This document shows, one piece after another, positions 17,960 to 26,737 of a stretch of DNA of 64,000 bases. The translations under genes were made by a program, and so were the position numbers. The DNA comes from RUG369 sp050949645. GTDB taxonomy: Bacteria > Planctomycetota > Planctomycetia > Pirellulales > Thermoguttaceae. The stretch's first letter is position 1; every line of letters starts with the position of its first letter. The notes below the pieces were generated by a model, which was given only the letters and a program-made list of their open reading frames with translations, searched no databases and was not told where the DNA came from. The stretch spans positions 1,054,001 to 1,118,000 of the forward strand of contig JBMNGC010000001.1 of NCBI GenBank assembly GCA_050949645.1. The letters are read 5' to 3'.

Positions 17960-19123
17960 CTAATTTTCAGCGCTAGGTTGAAAAGTTCGTAGGTCTTTCT
18001 CGTAAACGCGATATCGCTTATACCGCTTTGCGCCGACGCGATCAAGTACATGGGAGATCTTATCGTTGTTCTCGTCCGTCCAACCTAACTCAGCGTTCTC
18101 GTACTTTTTTTTGTAATATCCATAATCAAAGGTTTTCAAAATCAGGCTTTCCGCCACGCCTTTACGCCGATACTCTGGTAGGACGCAAAGAACGATGAGT
18201 CGAACGCCTTTAACGCGATTGAGTCGATACTTCAACCTCAGCGCGCCTAGATAGGGAATTCCAAACCAAGTAAGACTGCCTTTAAGAGGACGCGCAGCTT
18301 CGTTGAGGTCTGGTATCGTCACGGAAAAACCAATCGGTTTGCCTGCGGAGTCTTCTGCCAGTAGCACCATCTCAGGCAAACTGATCTGCCGCAGGCGGTT
18401 AGCATAGGATTTAATTTCTTCAGGCGTGAGTGAAACGCTTCCCCACCACCATTCAGAGCGGACATGATCATACACCTTCATGCACTTGTGAACGTCGTCG
18501 TCAAAATTTTTGACGGAAAAAGCGCGAACGTTAAATTTGTAACGATTACGCAACCGCTCAACGATTGGTCGCCAGCTATCGGCAAAAAGCGCAGTACGAT
18601 CGAAATACCATGAAAACAAATCGCGATTCTTTTTAAGGCCCCAATTTTCAAAAAGAGTCTGATAATAACGCGGATTATAGGGCATCATGACTTTGGGAGG
18701 CGAATCAAAACCCTCGACAAGGAGCGCGTATTCGTAATTAGTCGAAAATTCAACTGGCCCGAAGAACGAATCGCGTTTTCGCTCTTCTTTTAGTGCTCTG
18801 GCGCCTTCGTTAAAAAGAAGATTGGCAACGTTCTGATCGTTGATTGACTCAAAGAACCCGAACATTCCGACGTTGCACTGATTTTCAGCGTTAAATCGGT
18901 CGTCGTCAGAAACGAGAATACGACCGACCGTTTCATTCCCGTCCACCGCGATAAATTCCTGCGCCCAGCCATGCTGAAAGAAAGGATTCTTTTTACGATC
19001 AAACTTTTCCCGAATCTGAAAGTCCAAAGGGACGACCCAGTTGGGATCGTCCTTGTATATCTTCTCAGGCAAAGCAAGAAAACTTTCCATTTCCTGAGCG
19101 GTCGTAACTCTGATAATTTCCAT
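17960..19123 (-). CDS. YghO-like acyltransferase-fold protein, copy 2
   Basis: 387 residues, paralogous to the gene just upstream. Conserved blocks: LPEKIYKDDPNWVVPL near the N terminus, FIAVDGNETVGRILVSDDD, VGMFGFFESINDQNVANLLF, GPVEFSTNYEYALLVEGFDS and the C-terminal GNAT-like LIVLCVLPEYRRKGVAESLI, which contains the acetyl-CoA-binding R/Q-x-x-G-x-A pattern (RRKGVA). The layout matches the poorly known E. coli YghO family. The substrate is unknown. It lies 122 bp after copy 1 and the pair has clearly diverged, so it is an old duplication. N-acyltransfer is inferred from the fold. Confidence 0.8.
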   Translation of the reverse strand: MEIIRVTTAQEMESFLALPEKIYKDDPNWVVPLDFQIREKFDRKKNPFFQHGWAQEFIAVDGNETVGRILVSDDDRFNAENQCNVGMFGFFESINDQNVANLLFNEGARALKEERKRDSFFGPVEFSTNYEYALLVEGFDSPPKVMMPYNPRYYQTLFENWGLKKNRDLFSWYFDRTALFADSWRPIVERLRNRYKFNVRAFSVKNFDDDVHKCMKVYDHVRSEWWWGSVSLTPEEIKSYANRLRQISLPEMVLLAEDSAGKPIGFSVTIPDLNEAARPLKGSLTWFGIPYLGALRLKYRLNRVKGVRLIVLCVLPEYRRKGVAESLILKTFDYGYYKKKYENAELGWTDENNDKISHVLDRVGAKRYKRYRVYEKDLRTFQPSAEN

Positions 19124-19245
19124 AATCTAGTAGGAAAATCCCTCACCCTTTTCGCGCTATCCGCATCTACTGACTTCCGCCGTATTGGAAGCATCGGCGC
19201 TCCCAAACAACAAACGAAAACAAAAATCGCAATGCTGTCGCAAAC

Positions 19246-20376
19246 TTACTCGATCGGTCGGTCGTAAACACGGTACGTTTTGTTGAGAACGGCACCGCCC
19301 TTCTCAAGACTGCCGCGTGAAAATTGATTCGACTCAAGAACCCACGAGAATTCCGCTTCCTGTACCCCGCATTCGACAGCCTTCGGAACAAGCGCGTTCA
19401 GAAGAACCAGCCCCAAACCTGCCATCTGATATTCTGGGAGCACGTTCGTACTAATGATACGGACGCGCCTAATCGCCGCCTCGCGATTACGAAGCAATTT
19501 TATGAAACCAAAGGGGAAGAGCCGTCCTTTGATTGCTTTGATTCGTGGATTATAGTCTGGTAAACAGAAAGTCACTCCAACCGCCTTGCCGTCTATTTCT
19601 GCGGCAAGCGCAAGCTCAGGAATCATAAGCATCTTCATGGATTCGGCCATTTTTTTGACTTCGCCGCTAGTCATTGGAACGAATCCCCATGTGTTCGTCA
19701 ACGAACGATTATAGACCTCAAGAAACATTTTATAATCGTCGGTAAAACGCTTCTTATTAAGAGGTCTCACCTTAACGTTCCACCGTTCCTGAACCATTTC
19801 TGCCGTATGCAGGAATCGCTCGCGAATTTTAGGGAGCATATCAATTTCTCCCCAATAGGAATACATGTCTTGCGTTTTGACGAATCCTGCGTTCTCAACG
19901 AGCTTCTCGTAATACGGCAAGTTATAGGTCATCATAAAGAAGGGGGGAGAATCGAACCCATCAATGAGAAGTCCTACGGTGTGGTTCATCGACGGATTCA
20001 TTGGTCCACGAACAGTCTTGATCCCCTTCTCCTTAAGCCATGCCGACGCAGCGTCGAAAAGTGCGTTGGCAACATCCTGGTCGTCGATCGATTCAAAGAA
20101 GCCAAAAAACCCCACGCCATCGTGGTACCGTTCCAGATGACCGATATTATAAATCGCGGCGATTCGACCGACTGTTTCTCCGTCGCGTTCGGCTAAAAAA
20201 GTCTGGCAAGAATTCCTTTCGTAAAAAGGTTCCTTTGCGAATCCGAGTAACCCCTTCTCCTCTGAAACTAACGCTGGAATCCAATTTGGATCGTCCTCGT
20301 AGATTTTCCATGGCAAGGCGAGCGTTCGCTTTTTATCCCTTCGGGAGACGGGTCTGATAATCTTGATTTCGCTCAT
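19246..20376 (-). CDS. YghO-like acyltransferase-fold protein, copy 1
   Basis: 376 residues. Blocks match copy 2 in order: LPWKIYEDDPNWIPALV, TFLAERDGETVGRIAAIYN, VGFFGFFESIDDQDVANALF, RGPMNPSMNHTVGLLIDGFD, MMTYNLPYYEKLVENAGF and the GNAT-like STNVLPEYQMAGLGLVLLNA. In this copy the acetyl-CoA loop reads QMAGLG, a more typical Q-x-x-G-x-G than in copy 2. This suggests copy 1 may bind the acyl-CoA more conventionally. It follows the nitroreductase gene by about 240 bp. Function is unknown; YghO-like proteins have no established substrate. Confidence 0.8.
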   Translation of the reverse strand: MSEIKIIRPVSRRDKKRTLALPWKIYEDDPNWIPALVSEEKGLLGFAKEPFYERNSCQTFLAERDGETVGRIAAIYNIGHLERYHDGVGFFGFFESIDDQDVANALFDAASAWLKEKGIKTVRGPMNPSMNHTVGLLIDGFDSPPFFMMTYNLPYYEKLVENAGFVKTQDMYSYWGEIDMLPKIRERFLHTAEMVQERWNVKVRPLNKKRFTDDYKMFLEVYNRSLTNTWGFVPMTSGEVKKMAESMKMLMIPELALAAEIDGKAVGVTFCLPDYNPRIKAIKGRLFPFGFIKLLRNREAAIRRVRIISTNVLPEYQMAGLGLVLLNALVPKAVECGVQEAEFSWVLESNQFSRGSLEKGGAVLNKTYRVYDRPIE

Positions 20377-20617
20377 TTTTACAAACGAATCCTTTCAAGT
20401 CGAAAAATAGCGACCGTCGACTGAGGTCTAAAACCAATCCATTCAAAGAGCTTGGTTGGAGTCAGCTTCATTCTTCGCTCCTATATGTTCGACAAGATTT
20501 CTTTCAATCCATAAAAAACGAATTAGTTCTGGGCGGCGCTCTACGCGCACGTGAGAGCGGACCATAACCACGCAAAAGCAAATTTTTCGAATAAGAAAAA
20601 TTGCTGACCTATGTGGT

Positions 20618-21148
20618 TCAGACCTGGCGTCCCCATTCGTTGAAGGAAGCGCGTTTCTCGAAGGGAAGTCGTGTCGATTTAGGACCAGGTTCGCTGGGAA
20701 CGCCGATAGGAAGAACGACCTGAACACGCTTGTTTTCAGGAACCTTCAGAATTTCAGCGATCTTTTCCGCAATCGCGTCGCGCCGCAAAGCGCCGTCCAG
20801 CCAGACCGAGGAATAACCGAACGCGGTCAACGCAAGGAGCATATTCTGAACTGCGGCGGCGCAGTCCTCTTTATAGAAAGAAACTTCGCCATAGACGGGA
20901 CGTGTGTCCGCGACGCAAACAATCATCGCTTTAGCCGTCTTACAAACAGGCTGAGGCAAGACCGTTGCAATCTTTTCGAGCGTCTCCGGATCGTCGATCC
21001 CGATAAAAGAGGTGCTCTGCTTATTGCAGCCTGACGGTGCCTTGATACCCGCTTCGATGACTTGTTGTAGAATCTCGCGTGTGACGGGCGTCTCGTTAAA
21101 TGTCCCGCGGTAGCAACTGCGATTGGCAATTGTATCGAATAATTCCAT
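20618..21148 (-). CDS. Nitroreductase-family flavoprotein
   Basis: 176 residues from ATG 21148, chosen because it has GGAG at the right distance and starts MELFDTIANRS as family members do; in-frame starts up to 21205 exist. Seen: NRSCYRGTFNETPVTRE, AGIKAPSGCNKQSTSF (FMN-binding SGxN-type loop), FYKEDCAAAVQNMLLALTAFGYSSVW and VVLPIGVPSEPGP. The family reduces nitro compounds, quinones or flavins with NAD(P)H on FMN, usually as a homodimer. It follows the YchF-like gene by 111 bp. It fits an anaerobic redox physiology but gives no specific substrate. Confidence 0.88.
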   Translation of the reverse strand: MELFDTIANRSCYRGTFNETPVTREILQQVIEAGIKAPSGCNKQSTSFIGIDDPETLEKIATVLPQPVCKTAKAMIVCVADTRPVYGEVSFYKEDCAAAVQNMLLALTAFGYSSVWLDGALRRDAIAEKIAEILKVPENKRVQVVLPIGVPSEPGPKSTRLPFEKRASFNEWGRQV

Positions 21149-21259
21149 GTAATTCTCCATTTCAGGCGCGTCCGCCTCAATCGAATGGTCTGCGCGCTTG
21201 GACAACGTAATTGCTTACGTGGGCGTCGCAAAATTTCGAAGTTCCACGTCCGGACGTCG

Positions 21260-22294
21260 TCATTGCGCAATATGGAACAGCAAGACGTCGCCCTCTTTAA
21301 CGATATAGTCTTTCGTCTCGCGATGGTTGAGTCCTTGAGCTTTTACCTCACGTTCGCTTCCAAGGCGCACAAGGTCGTCGCACGAAAAAACCTCGCAACG
21401 GATAAATTTCTTAATAAAGTCGGAATGGACACATCCTGCAGCTTCAAGCGCCGTCCCATTTTTCGACATGAGCCAACTGCGAACTTCTTTCTCACCGGCA
21501 GTGAGAAAGACCATCTGTCCAGAATAATCCATAATGGCACGAAGGATTTTACCACGACCGCTCCGAGTCAGTCCCATTTCATTACAAAATGCTTCCGCTT
21601 CCTCGGGAGTTAGCTTGTTAAGCTCAAGTTCAAGGCCGACGGAAGCTGCAAGGACTGGTTCTTTTTCAGTCGCATATTTCTGATATTGGTCGAAATCGAC
21701 TTCGTCGTCGCCAGTATTGACGAAGATCATGCGTCGTTTTTCGGTCAGAAAGCGGAAAGAACGGGTTGCATGGTAGTGCTCTTCAGTCATCTCCTCCGCC
21801 AAGATAGGAGAACCGGACTCGAGACCGTTTCGGACGATAATAAGCGCGTCTTTTTCGATCTGCAACTTCTCACTGTCTTCTTTTGGCAAAGGACGTTTAA
21901 GCTGATCGTCGATTTTTTCGAGTCGTTTCACAGCGATTTCAAGATCGGCAAGGATCATATCTTCGACGAAAGCCTTCATCTCTTCATCGACCTTAGCGCC
22001 GGAAAATGCTGGAACTACGCAGACAAGATAATCGGCTTCTCGCAGATGAGCGAGCTTGGAAACGTTACCAACCTGATCGCGACTGAGACCGGGGGTGTCG
22101 TCAATTTCCATCTGGGCGTACGTTACTTTTTTGGGGTTATAAAGCTTACGTAGCGCTTCAAGACGCGGTTCAGGAATGACCGCCATAGCAACCTGGCTTG
22201 AATTTACTGCCGAGGGGTCCGGCGTTGCGCCAGTCAACCACGAAAACAGTGAAGTTTTACCAGAACCGGAATATCCAACCAAACCAATTTTCAT
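21260..22294 (-). CDS. YchF/OLA1-like GTPase with TGS domain
   Basis: 344 residues. The N terminus has a P-loop GYSGSGKTS at 7-15, MEIDDTPGLSRDQVGNVSKL for the G3/switch region, and an inserted coiled coil around residues 110-160. FVNTGDDE replaces the usual NKxD, in line with the YchF subfamily (ATP/GTP ambiguous). The C terminus has a TGS-like domain ending in DYIVKEGDVLLFHIAQ. YchF proteins associate with ribosomes and stress responses. The sequence is more divergent than canonical YchF and may be a planctomycete paralogue. It lies 86 bp downstream of the zinc-ribbon coiled-coil gene. Confidence 0.82.
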   Translation of the reverse strand: MKIGLVGYSGSGKTSLFSWLTGATPDPSAVNSSQVAMAVIPEPRLEALRKLYNPKKVTYAQMEIDDTPGLSRDQVGNVSKLAHLREADYLVCVVPAFSGAKVDEEMKAFVEDMILADLEIAVKRLEKIDDQLKRPLPKEDSEKLQIEKDALIIVRNGLESGSPILAEEMTEEHYHATRSFRFLTEKRRMIFVNTGDDEVDFDQYQKYATEKEPVLAASVGLELELNKLTPEEAEAFCNEMGLTRSGRGKILRAIMDYSGQMVFLTAGEKEVRSWLMSKNGTALEAAGCVHSDFIKKFIRCEVFSCDDLVRLGSEREVKAQGLNHRETKDYIVKEGDVLLFHIAQ

Positions 22295-22380
22295 TTTTGT
22301 CTCGTAAAAATATTTGAGCTAAGCCCAACCAAAAAACCTTTTTAAGTAGGGTGGCTCGACGGCGCAACTGCCGCCTCGAG

Positions 22381-23100
22381 TCATGATTCTTCCTGCATCG
22401 GAATGAAAAGCAAACTTCCGCACGTCGTGCAACACGAAGCGCCTCCCGATCGTACTTTGATGACAAGTGCGGGCGGTAACTCCGCATTGCAGGCGCCGCA
22501 GTATTTGTTGTCGACAACGGGGGCGATAGGATCGTCCCGTTCGCTTGCGAGTCGATTGTAAATGCTATGAAGCTCGCCAGGAAGGCTTGCAACAAGTTTC
22601 TCGATCGACGCTTGTAAGTCCTGTATTTTTGACTGCGCGTCGCTTTCAGCCGTGTTCGATTCCGCCTGGGTCGTTTCAAAATCGTTTTGCCGCTCTTTAG
22701 CGACCTTCTGGCGCTCATCATAAACGGCAGTTGCGTCCTCAAGCGCAGAAATGGCCTCGAGCGTTTCCTCGACAAGCCTGTCGTTTTTTGCTTCATCCAA
22801 TTCAACCTGGAGTTTTATGGACTCGTATTCGCGGTTTGATTTGGCGGAATTCATCTGCTCGCGTCTTTTTTTAAGTCTTTCCGAAACGCGAGCCGCTTCG
22901 TTTTCAAGCTCCAGGGCAGCAACCGAAAGTTTGTGTTTAGCAGCCAAACTTTCTTCAAATTCTTCCTTTGCCTTTTTCAGCGCCGACGCCTTGAGCTTGA
23001 AGAGATGATGCGCGCGCTCGATCTGGTATTGCTGCTCCTGAACTCCCTGACGCGCTTGATAGAGCCGATTCATCAGAAGCATGATTTTCTTGGAATCCAT
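22381..23100 (-). CDS. Coiled-coil C4 zinc-ribbon protein (COG1579 type)
   Basis: 239 residues from ATG 23100 with GGAGA 6 nt before it; the frame opens to 23163. A long antiparallel coiled coil occupies residues about 10-180, rich in Glu, Lys and Ala. The C terminus has a zinc ribbon CGAC (201, 204) and CTTC (224, 227). This architecture matches the zf-RING_7/COG1579 family, thought to bind nucleic acids or act in translation, without an established biochemical activity. It sits 74 bp downstream of a TrmH-type methylase and upstream of a ribosome-linked GTPase, which hints at a translation-associated group. Confidence 0.87.
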   Translation of the reverse strand: MDSKKIMLLMNRLYQARQGVQEQQYQIERAHHLFKLKASALKKAKEEFEESLAAKHKLSVAALELENEAARVSERLKKRREQMNSAKSNREYESIKLQVELDEAKNDRLVEETLEAISALEDATAVYDERQKVAKERQNDFETTQAESNTAESDAQSKIQDLQASIEKLVASLPGELHSIYNRLASERDDPIAPVVDNKYCGACNAELPPALVIKVRSGGASCCTTCGSLLFIPMQEES

Positions 23101-23174
23101 TAGCGTTCTCCAAAAGGCGTCTGACGCTCGCAAAGTTAATTGGCGTTCGTAGACGCATATCAAGGCGTTAAAAC

Positions 23175-24092
23175 TTACTGATTCTGGCGAACACGACGAG
23201 CCTCATAAAAAAGAATCGCCGCAGCGTTCGACACATTGAGACTATCGGCGACTCCGAGCATTGGAATTCGAATTTTTTTGAGCAATTCAAACTTCATGTC
23301 TGTGCTCGTCTCTTGGGACCACACGGGAGTTAAGCCCTCCGCCTCGCTTCCCAGGATTACCGCCGTCGGACGACGATAATCAAGTTGAGCGTAGGAAATC
23401 GATTCATCGCAAAGGGCCGTCGCGCGCTGAAACTTCTTCTCACGCAGCCATCCAAGAACTTTCTCTACGGGAGCGACAACAATTGGCACGTGAAAGATCG
23501 CCCCAAGACTAGTGCGGATGGCGCTAGGATTAAAGACGTCGTAGTCGTCGGCGACAATTATCAGCGCGTCGACCCCAGCGCCGTCGGCACTTCGAAGGAT
23601 AGCGCCAATATTACCGGGTTTCTCTACGCCTTCAAGCACGGCAACGAGGGGCTCTTCGCCGGTCCTGTCGCGCCGCGTGCGAAGCGTTTCATTCAGCTGC
23701 GTAAGGGAATAATGACGCGACCGCGCAACCGCAACGACTCCCTCGTTACGGTTGCCAAAACTAATTTTTTCAAACGCCTGAGTCGCAAGGGGCACGACAG
23801 GTATCTTCTGAGAGTCGGCGTCCATGAGAAACTTGTAAAACTCGGCGAGACGTTCACAAGGAAACCCTGCCTGGACCAACGCAGATTTAACGTCGACTTG
23901 TTGATCGGCAACAATATTCTCGCCAGCGTTCCAGAAAATTGCTACGAGCTCAAATGGAGAATGCCAAGCGCGAAGAACTTCGCGAAAGCCATCGATAAGG
24001 AAGAGCGCCTCGCGCCGTCTCCACTTACTCTCGCGAAGCTGAACGGCATGCTTGACTTTTGGATTTTTGGAACTGACAATTGCCGAAAACAT
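23175..24092 (-). CDS. SpoU/TrmH-family RNA 2'-O-methyltransferase
   Basis: 305 residues from ATG 24092 with GAGAG upstream; a longer frame to 24356 is not family-like. The N-terminal substrate-binding region begins VSSKNPKVKHAVQLRESKWR, as in RNA methyltransferases of the SpoU_sub_bind class. The C-terminal SPOUT knot has its three motifs: EKPGNIGAILRSAD at 157-170 (motif 1), VILGSEAEGLTP (motif 2) and IPMLGVADSLNVSNAAAIL (motif 3). It methylates a ribose 2'-OH in rRNA or tRNA; the target nucleotide cannot be read from sequence. It starts 273 bp after fliQ on the same strand. Confidence 0.92.
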   Translation of the reverse strand: MFSAIVSSKNPKVKHAVQLRESKWRRREALFLIDGFREVLRAWHSPFELVAIFWNAGENIVADQQVDVKSALVQAGFPCERLAEFYKFLMDADSQKIPVVPLATQAFEKISFGNRNEGVVAVARSRHYSLTQLNETLRTRRDRTGEEPLVAVLEGVEKPGNIGAILRSADGAGVDALIIVADDYDVFNPSAIRTSLGAIFHVPIVVAPVEKVLGWLREKKFQRATALCDESISYAQLDYRRPTAVILGSEAEGLTPVWSQETSTDMKFELLKKIRIPMLGVADSLNVSNAAAILFYEARRVRQNQ

Positions 24093-24365
24093 TCGCGAAA
24101 GCTCTCTCACTAGCGAACAGCGCTTCAAACACACGCGACGTCGACTGGACAAACGGCGGGCGAACCGTTTCGCCCTCAGCAAGCGTCGTCTTTTCATTGG
24201 TATAAACGCCGAAATTCTGCGTCTGCATGGGGGCCCATTGTAAGGACAAGCAAGAAGACAGTCAAGAAGCGCTGGAAGAAATGCAAAGGGAATACAGGGT
24301 CTCGAACGCCCGCGTTCGCTGGAGCGGCGATTTGACGCAAAAACACACAGGGGCATTTTGAAAGA

Positions 24366-24647
24366 TCAATTCAGCAAGACAGTTGCTGTTTCGGGAATAT
24401 TAGACAGGACGTTTTGTGAGAACTCGACGAGTTTAGCAACGATCCATGGAAGGAAAATTGCTAGAGTTATAAACATAGCGACAATCTTACAAACGAAAGC
24501 AATCGTCTGGTCTTGAATCTGCGTCGCGGATTGAAGAACGCCGACGACGATACCGACGAGGACTCCAACAAGCAGAACTGGCGCGCCTATCAACAACGCG
24601 AGCGTCATGCTTTCTCGTCCGAGGGACGTAATAGCGTCTATGCCCAT
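24366..24647 (-). CDS. fliQ: Flagellar biosynthesis protein FliQ
   Basis: 93 residues with two hydrophobic helices (LALLIGAPVLLVGVLVGIVV and VCKIVAMFITLAIFLPWIV) and the family motif GVLQSATQIQDQTIAFVCKI between them. FliQ forms the helical export gate with FliP and FliR in the inner membrane. It lies 42 bp after fliP. No fliR follows; the next gene is an RNA methylase. Confidence 0.95.
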   Translation of the reverse strand: MGIDAITSLGRESMTLALLIGAPVLLVGVLVGIVVGVLQSATQIQDQTIAFVCKIVAMFITLAIFLPWIVAKLVEFSQNVLSNIPETATVLLN

Positions 24648-24689
24648 TATTCAATCCTCAAATATTGGTAATTCTCCGAACTCAACTCG

Positions 24690-25733
24690 CTATACAAAGC
24701 TCTCGAGTAGCGATTTGACGACGAGGGTCCACCCGTCGACCATTACGAATAGCGCGAGCTTAAATGGCAGCGACACAATCGCCGGGGGTAACATCATCAT
24801 ACCAGTGGAAACGAGGACGCAGGAAACGACAAGGTCGATAACGAGAAATGGTAAAAAAACTTGGAATCCAATCAAAAATGCGGTTTTAAGTTCGCTAAGA
24901 AGGAAGGCGGGAGCCAAAGCGCGCCAGGGGACGTCCTCGTAATACTGGGGCTCTTCGACGTCGGGAAGGTACCTGATAAACAGCCCTATCATATCCACGT
25001 TCCCCGTTTTTTCGATCTGTTTCCAGAGGAAGGTTCTGACAGGCGTCTGGCCAATTTGGAACGCCTCATCTTGAGAAATCTGGTTCTGGGAATAAGGCTC
25101 GATTGCTTTTTGATAGACCTCGACGCCGACGGGCGACATAATGAGAAGCGTCAAAAAAACAGAGAGGCTCGCGATGATTTGATTCGAAGGAACCTGACCC
25201 GCGCCGAGCGCCTGACGTAAAAGAAGCAATACGATCGAGACGCGAACGTATGAGGTGGTCATAAGGAGGATCGCGGGCGCAATCGTCAGAACCGACATCA
25301 CGAGGATTGCCTTGAGGGACGCGCTGAGTCCATCGCGACCAAACCAACCACTATCGGAGTGAAACCATTCGGCGGGTCCTTTCGCGAGCAAACTCGAAGA
25401 ATCGGAACCGGCTTCGGAATCAAGGTTCGGCTCTTCATCGGGCGAGTTCGACTCAAGCGAGACTTCAGGAAAGCTGGCGACGTCGACCTCTGAGAAACGC
25501 GTCTGATCCGGAGGAAACTGGTTAGGGATGACGTCAGCGGCGGAATCGTGAAGCATTACGTCTCGTTCGTCCGCTCCAATTCCTATGGACGCAACTCCTC
25601 GTCTGGGACTTGCGTCCAATGTTGTTGCAATTCCTGTATCCTGAGCGTAAGCGGTTGAGGCAATGACGAGAAGGCATAGAAGCGTCGACATGCCTGAAAA
25701 AAGAACGGTTGCTTCAATCTTCTTGACGCTCAT
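24690..25733 (-). CDS. fliP: Flagellar biosynthesis protein FliP, long N-terminal region
   Basis: 347 residues. Residues 1-30 are a signal peptide ending TAYA. A roughly 100-residue acidic, low-complexity linker (31-130) follows, which most FliP proteins lack. The conserved core begins near 136: ILVMSVLTIAPAILLMTTSY, RVSIVLLLLRQALG, QVPSNQIIASLSVFLTL and the C-terminal GMMMLPPAIVSLPFKLALF. FliP is the main pentameric gate subunit of the flagellar type III export apparatus. Its ATG overlaps the fliO stop by 4 bp, so the two are coupled. The long periplasmic linker is unusual, although FliP is known to have a cleavable signal. Confidence 0.95.
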   Translation of the reverse strand: MSVKKIEATVLFSGMSTLLCLLVIASTAYAQDTGIATTLDASPRRGVASIGIGADERDVMLHDSAADVIPNQFPPDQTRFSEVDVASFPEVSLESNSPDEEPNLDSEAGSDSSSLLAKGPAEWFHSDSGWFGRDGLSASLKAILVMSVLTIAPAILLMTTSYVRVSIVLLLLRQALGAGQVPSNQIIASLSVFLTLLIMSPVGVEVYQKAIEPYSQNQISQDEAFQIGQTPVRTFLWKQIEKTGNVDMIGLFIRYLPDVEEPQYYEDVPWRALAPAFLLSELKTAFLIGFQVFLPFLVIDLVVSCVLVSTGMMMLPPAIVSLPFKLALFVMVDGWTLVVKSLLESFV

Positions 25734-26377
25734 TGTTCGTCTCGCTGTTTTTTATTAGCAAATAGTTTGAGAAAACATGCATTTGTTTTCTGAGGTTCGT
25801 CGTCTTCATTGTTCTGGATCTCGTCGAGCAAACTTTGAACTTGCGCCTCATCTGAAAGCTCTGACAATGGAGTCCAGTTCCCCGACGACCGCGCGACCAA
25901 AACTAGTTTCTTCCCCCATCGAAGCGTCGTTAACTGACTCTTAGCGTCAATTGGACACGAATCGACGATCTCGATTGCGTTCGAAAATCTGCGGCCGGAT
26001 TTAGGCGAAAGCATTTTCATCAGAAAGACGAGTCCGAGAAAGGCGCATAGAACAAGCGCCGTTGCTCCGATTCCGGAAACAACTGCTTGGATAAACGTTC
26101 CCTTTTTGTTCAACGGGGAAGTCCGAGCGATCTTCTTCGACGCTTCGATCGGAGTTCTTTGTTCTGATTCGGGCACGCCGGCGTCAACTGACTCAGCTTC
26201 GTTTTCCTCATCGACGAAGTTGGTGGAAATCTGATCCTTGGCAAAAGCGAATTGTCGAGCGTCGACAACGTCTTGACAAAACGCAGTCAACACCAGCATC
26301 GCAACGCAACACGCAACGACAAATAGCTTTCCAACGGCGACCGGACGCCGCGATCCATGCGCGAACCCCTTTTCCAC
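25730..26377 (-). CDS. fliO: FliO-like flagellar protein
   Basis: 215 residues from a GTG at 26377, chosen because GGAAAGG precedes it; a TTG start at 26464 is possible. Residues about 16-35 form a signal-like helix (LFVVACCVAMLVLTAFC). A charged linker follows, then a transmembrane helix at about 99-121 (VVSGIGATALVLCAFLGLVF), and a small cytoplasmic domain with IEIVDSCPIDAKSQLTTLRW and KLVLVARSSGNWTPLSEL. This is the pattern of FliO, which stabilises FliP during gate assembly. Identity rests on domain pattern and on the overlap with fliP. FliO sequences are poorly conserved. It is the first gene of the fliO-fliP-fliQ group, with no fliM/fliN before it. Confidence 0.82.
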   Translation of the reverse strand: MEKGFAHGSRRPVAVGKLFVVACCVAMLVLTAFCQDVVDARQFAFAKDQISTNFVDEENEAESVDAGVPESEQRTPIEASKKIARTSPLNKKGTFIQAVVSGIGATALVLCAFLGLVFLMKMLSPKSGRRFSNAIEIVDSCPIDAKSQLTTLRWGKKLVLVARSSGNWTPLSELSDEAQVQSLLDEIQNNEDDEPQKTNACFLKLFANKKQRDEQ

Positions 26378-26737
26378 AATCGACCTTTCCACATCAACGG
26401 CGAATTTTATCTCGGACGCCTGACTACCCCACAGTCGTATAACAAAAAAAACGACATGAATCAAGTCTGGAGTCTCTCTATTTTTTAGACGAAGCGGTTA
26501 TTTATTTGAAAGAACAAAAGATTCTGATAGTCTATTGCTTCGTCAAATTCAGTCACACCAATCGTTATATCCGACATAAGAGTTATAACTGCTCTATAAT
26601 AACATTTGCGCGCAACAATAGTGTGGAAAGAAGTCTGGACTGAATTCGGATTATTTGCTACGATCTGCGCGTGGTTTTGTCAGAAGCCGAAACGTCCGAA
26701 ATAACCCGTCCATTGTGTCGTTTCCATCAGTATACAA
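26378..26737. other. Divergent region between fliO and the large secreted protein
   Basis: 360 bp without a supported gene. A plus-strand TATAAT lies at 26595-26600 with a weak upstream hexamer. An 8-bp inverted repeat (GACGAAGC 26488-26495, GCTTCGTC 26537-26544) spans 57 bp and could be an operator. No RNA gene was recognised. Confidence 0.4.
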
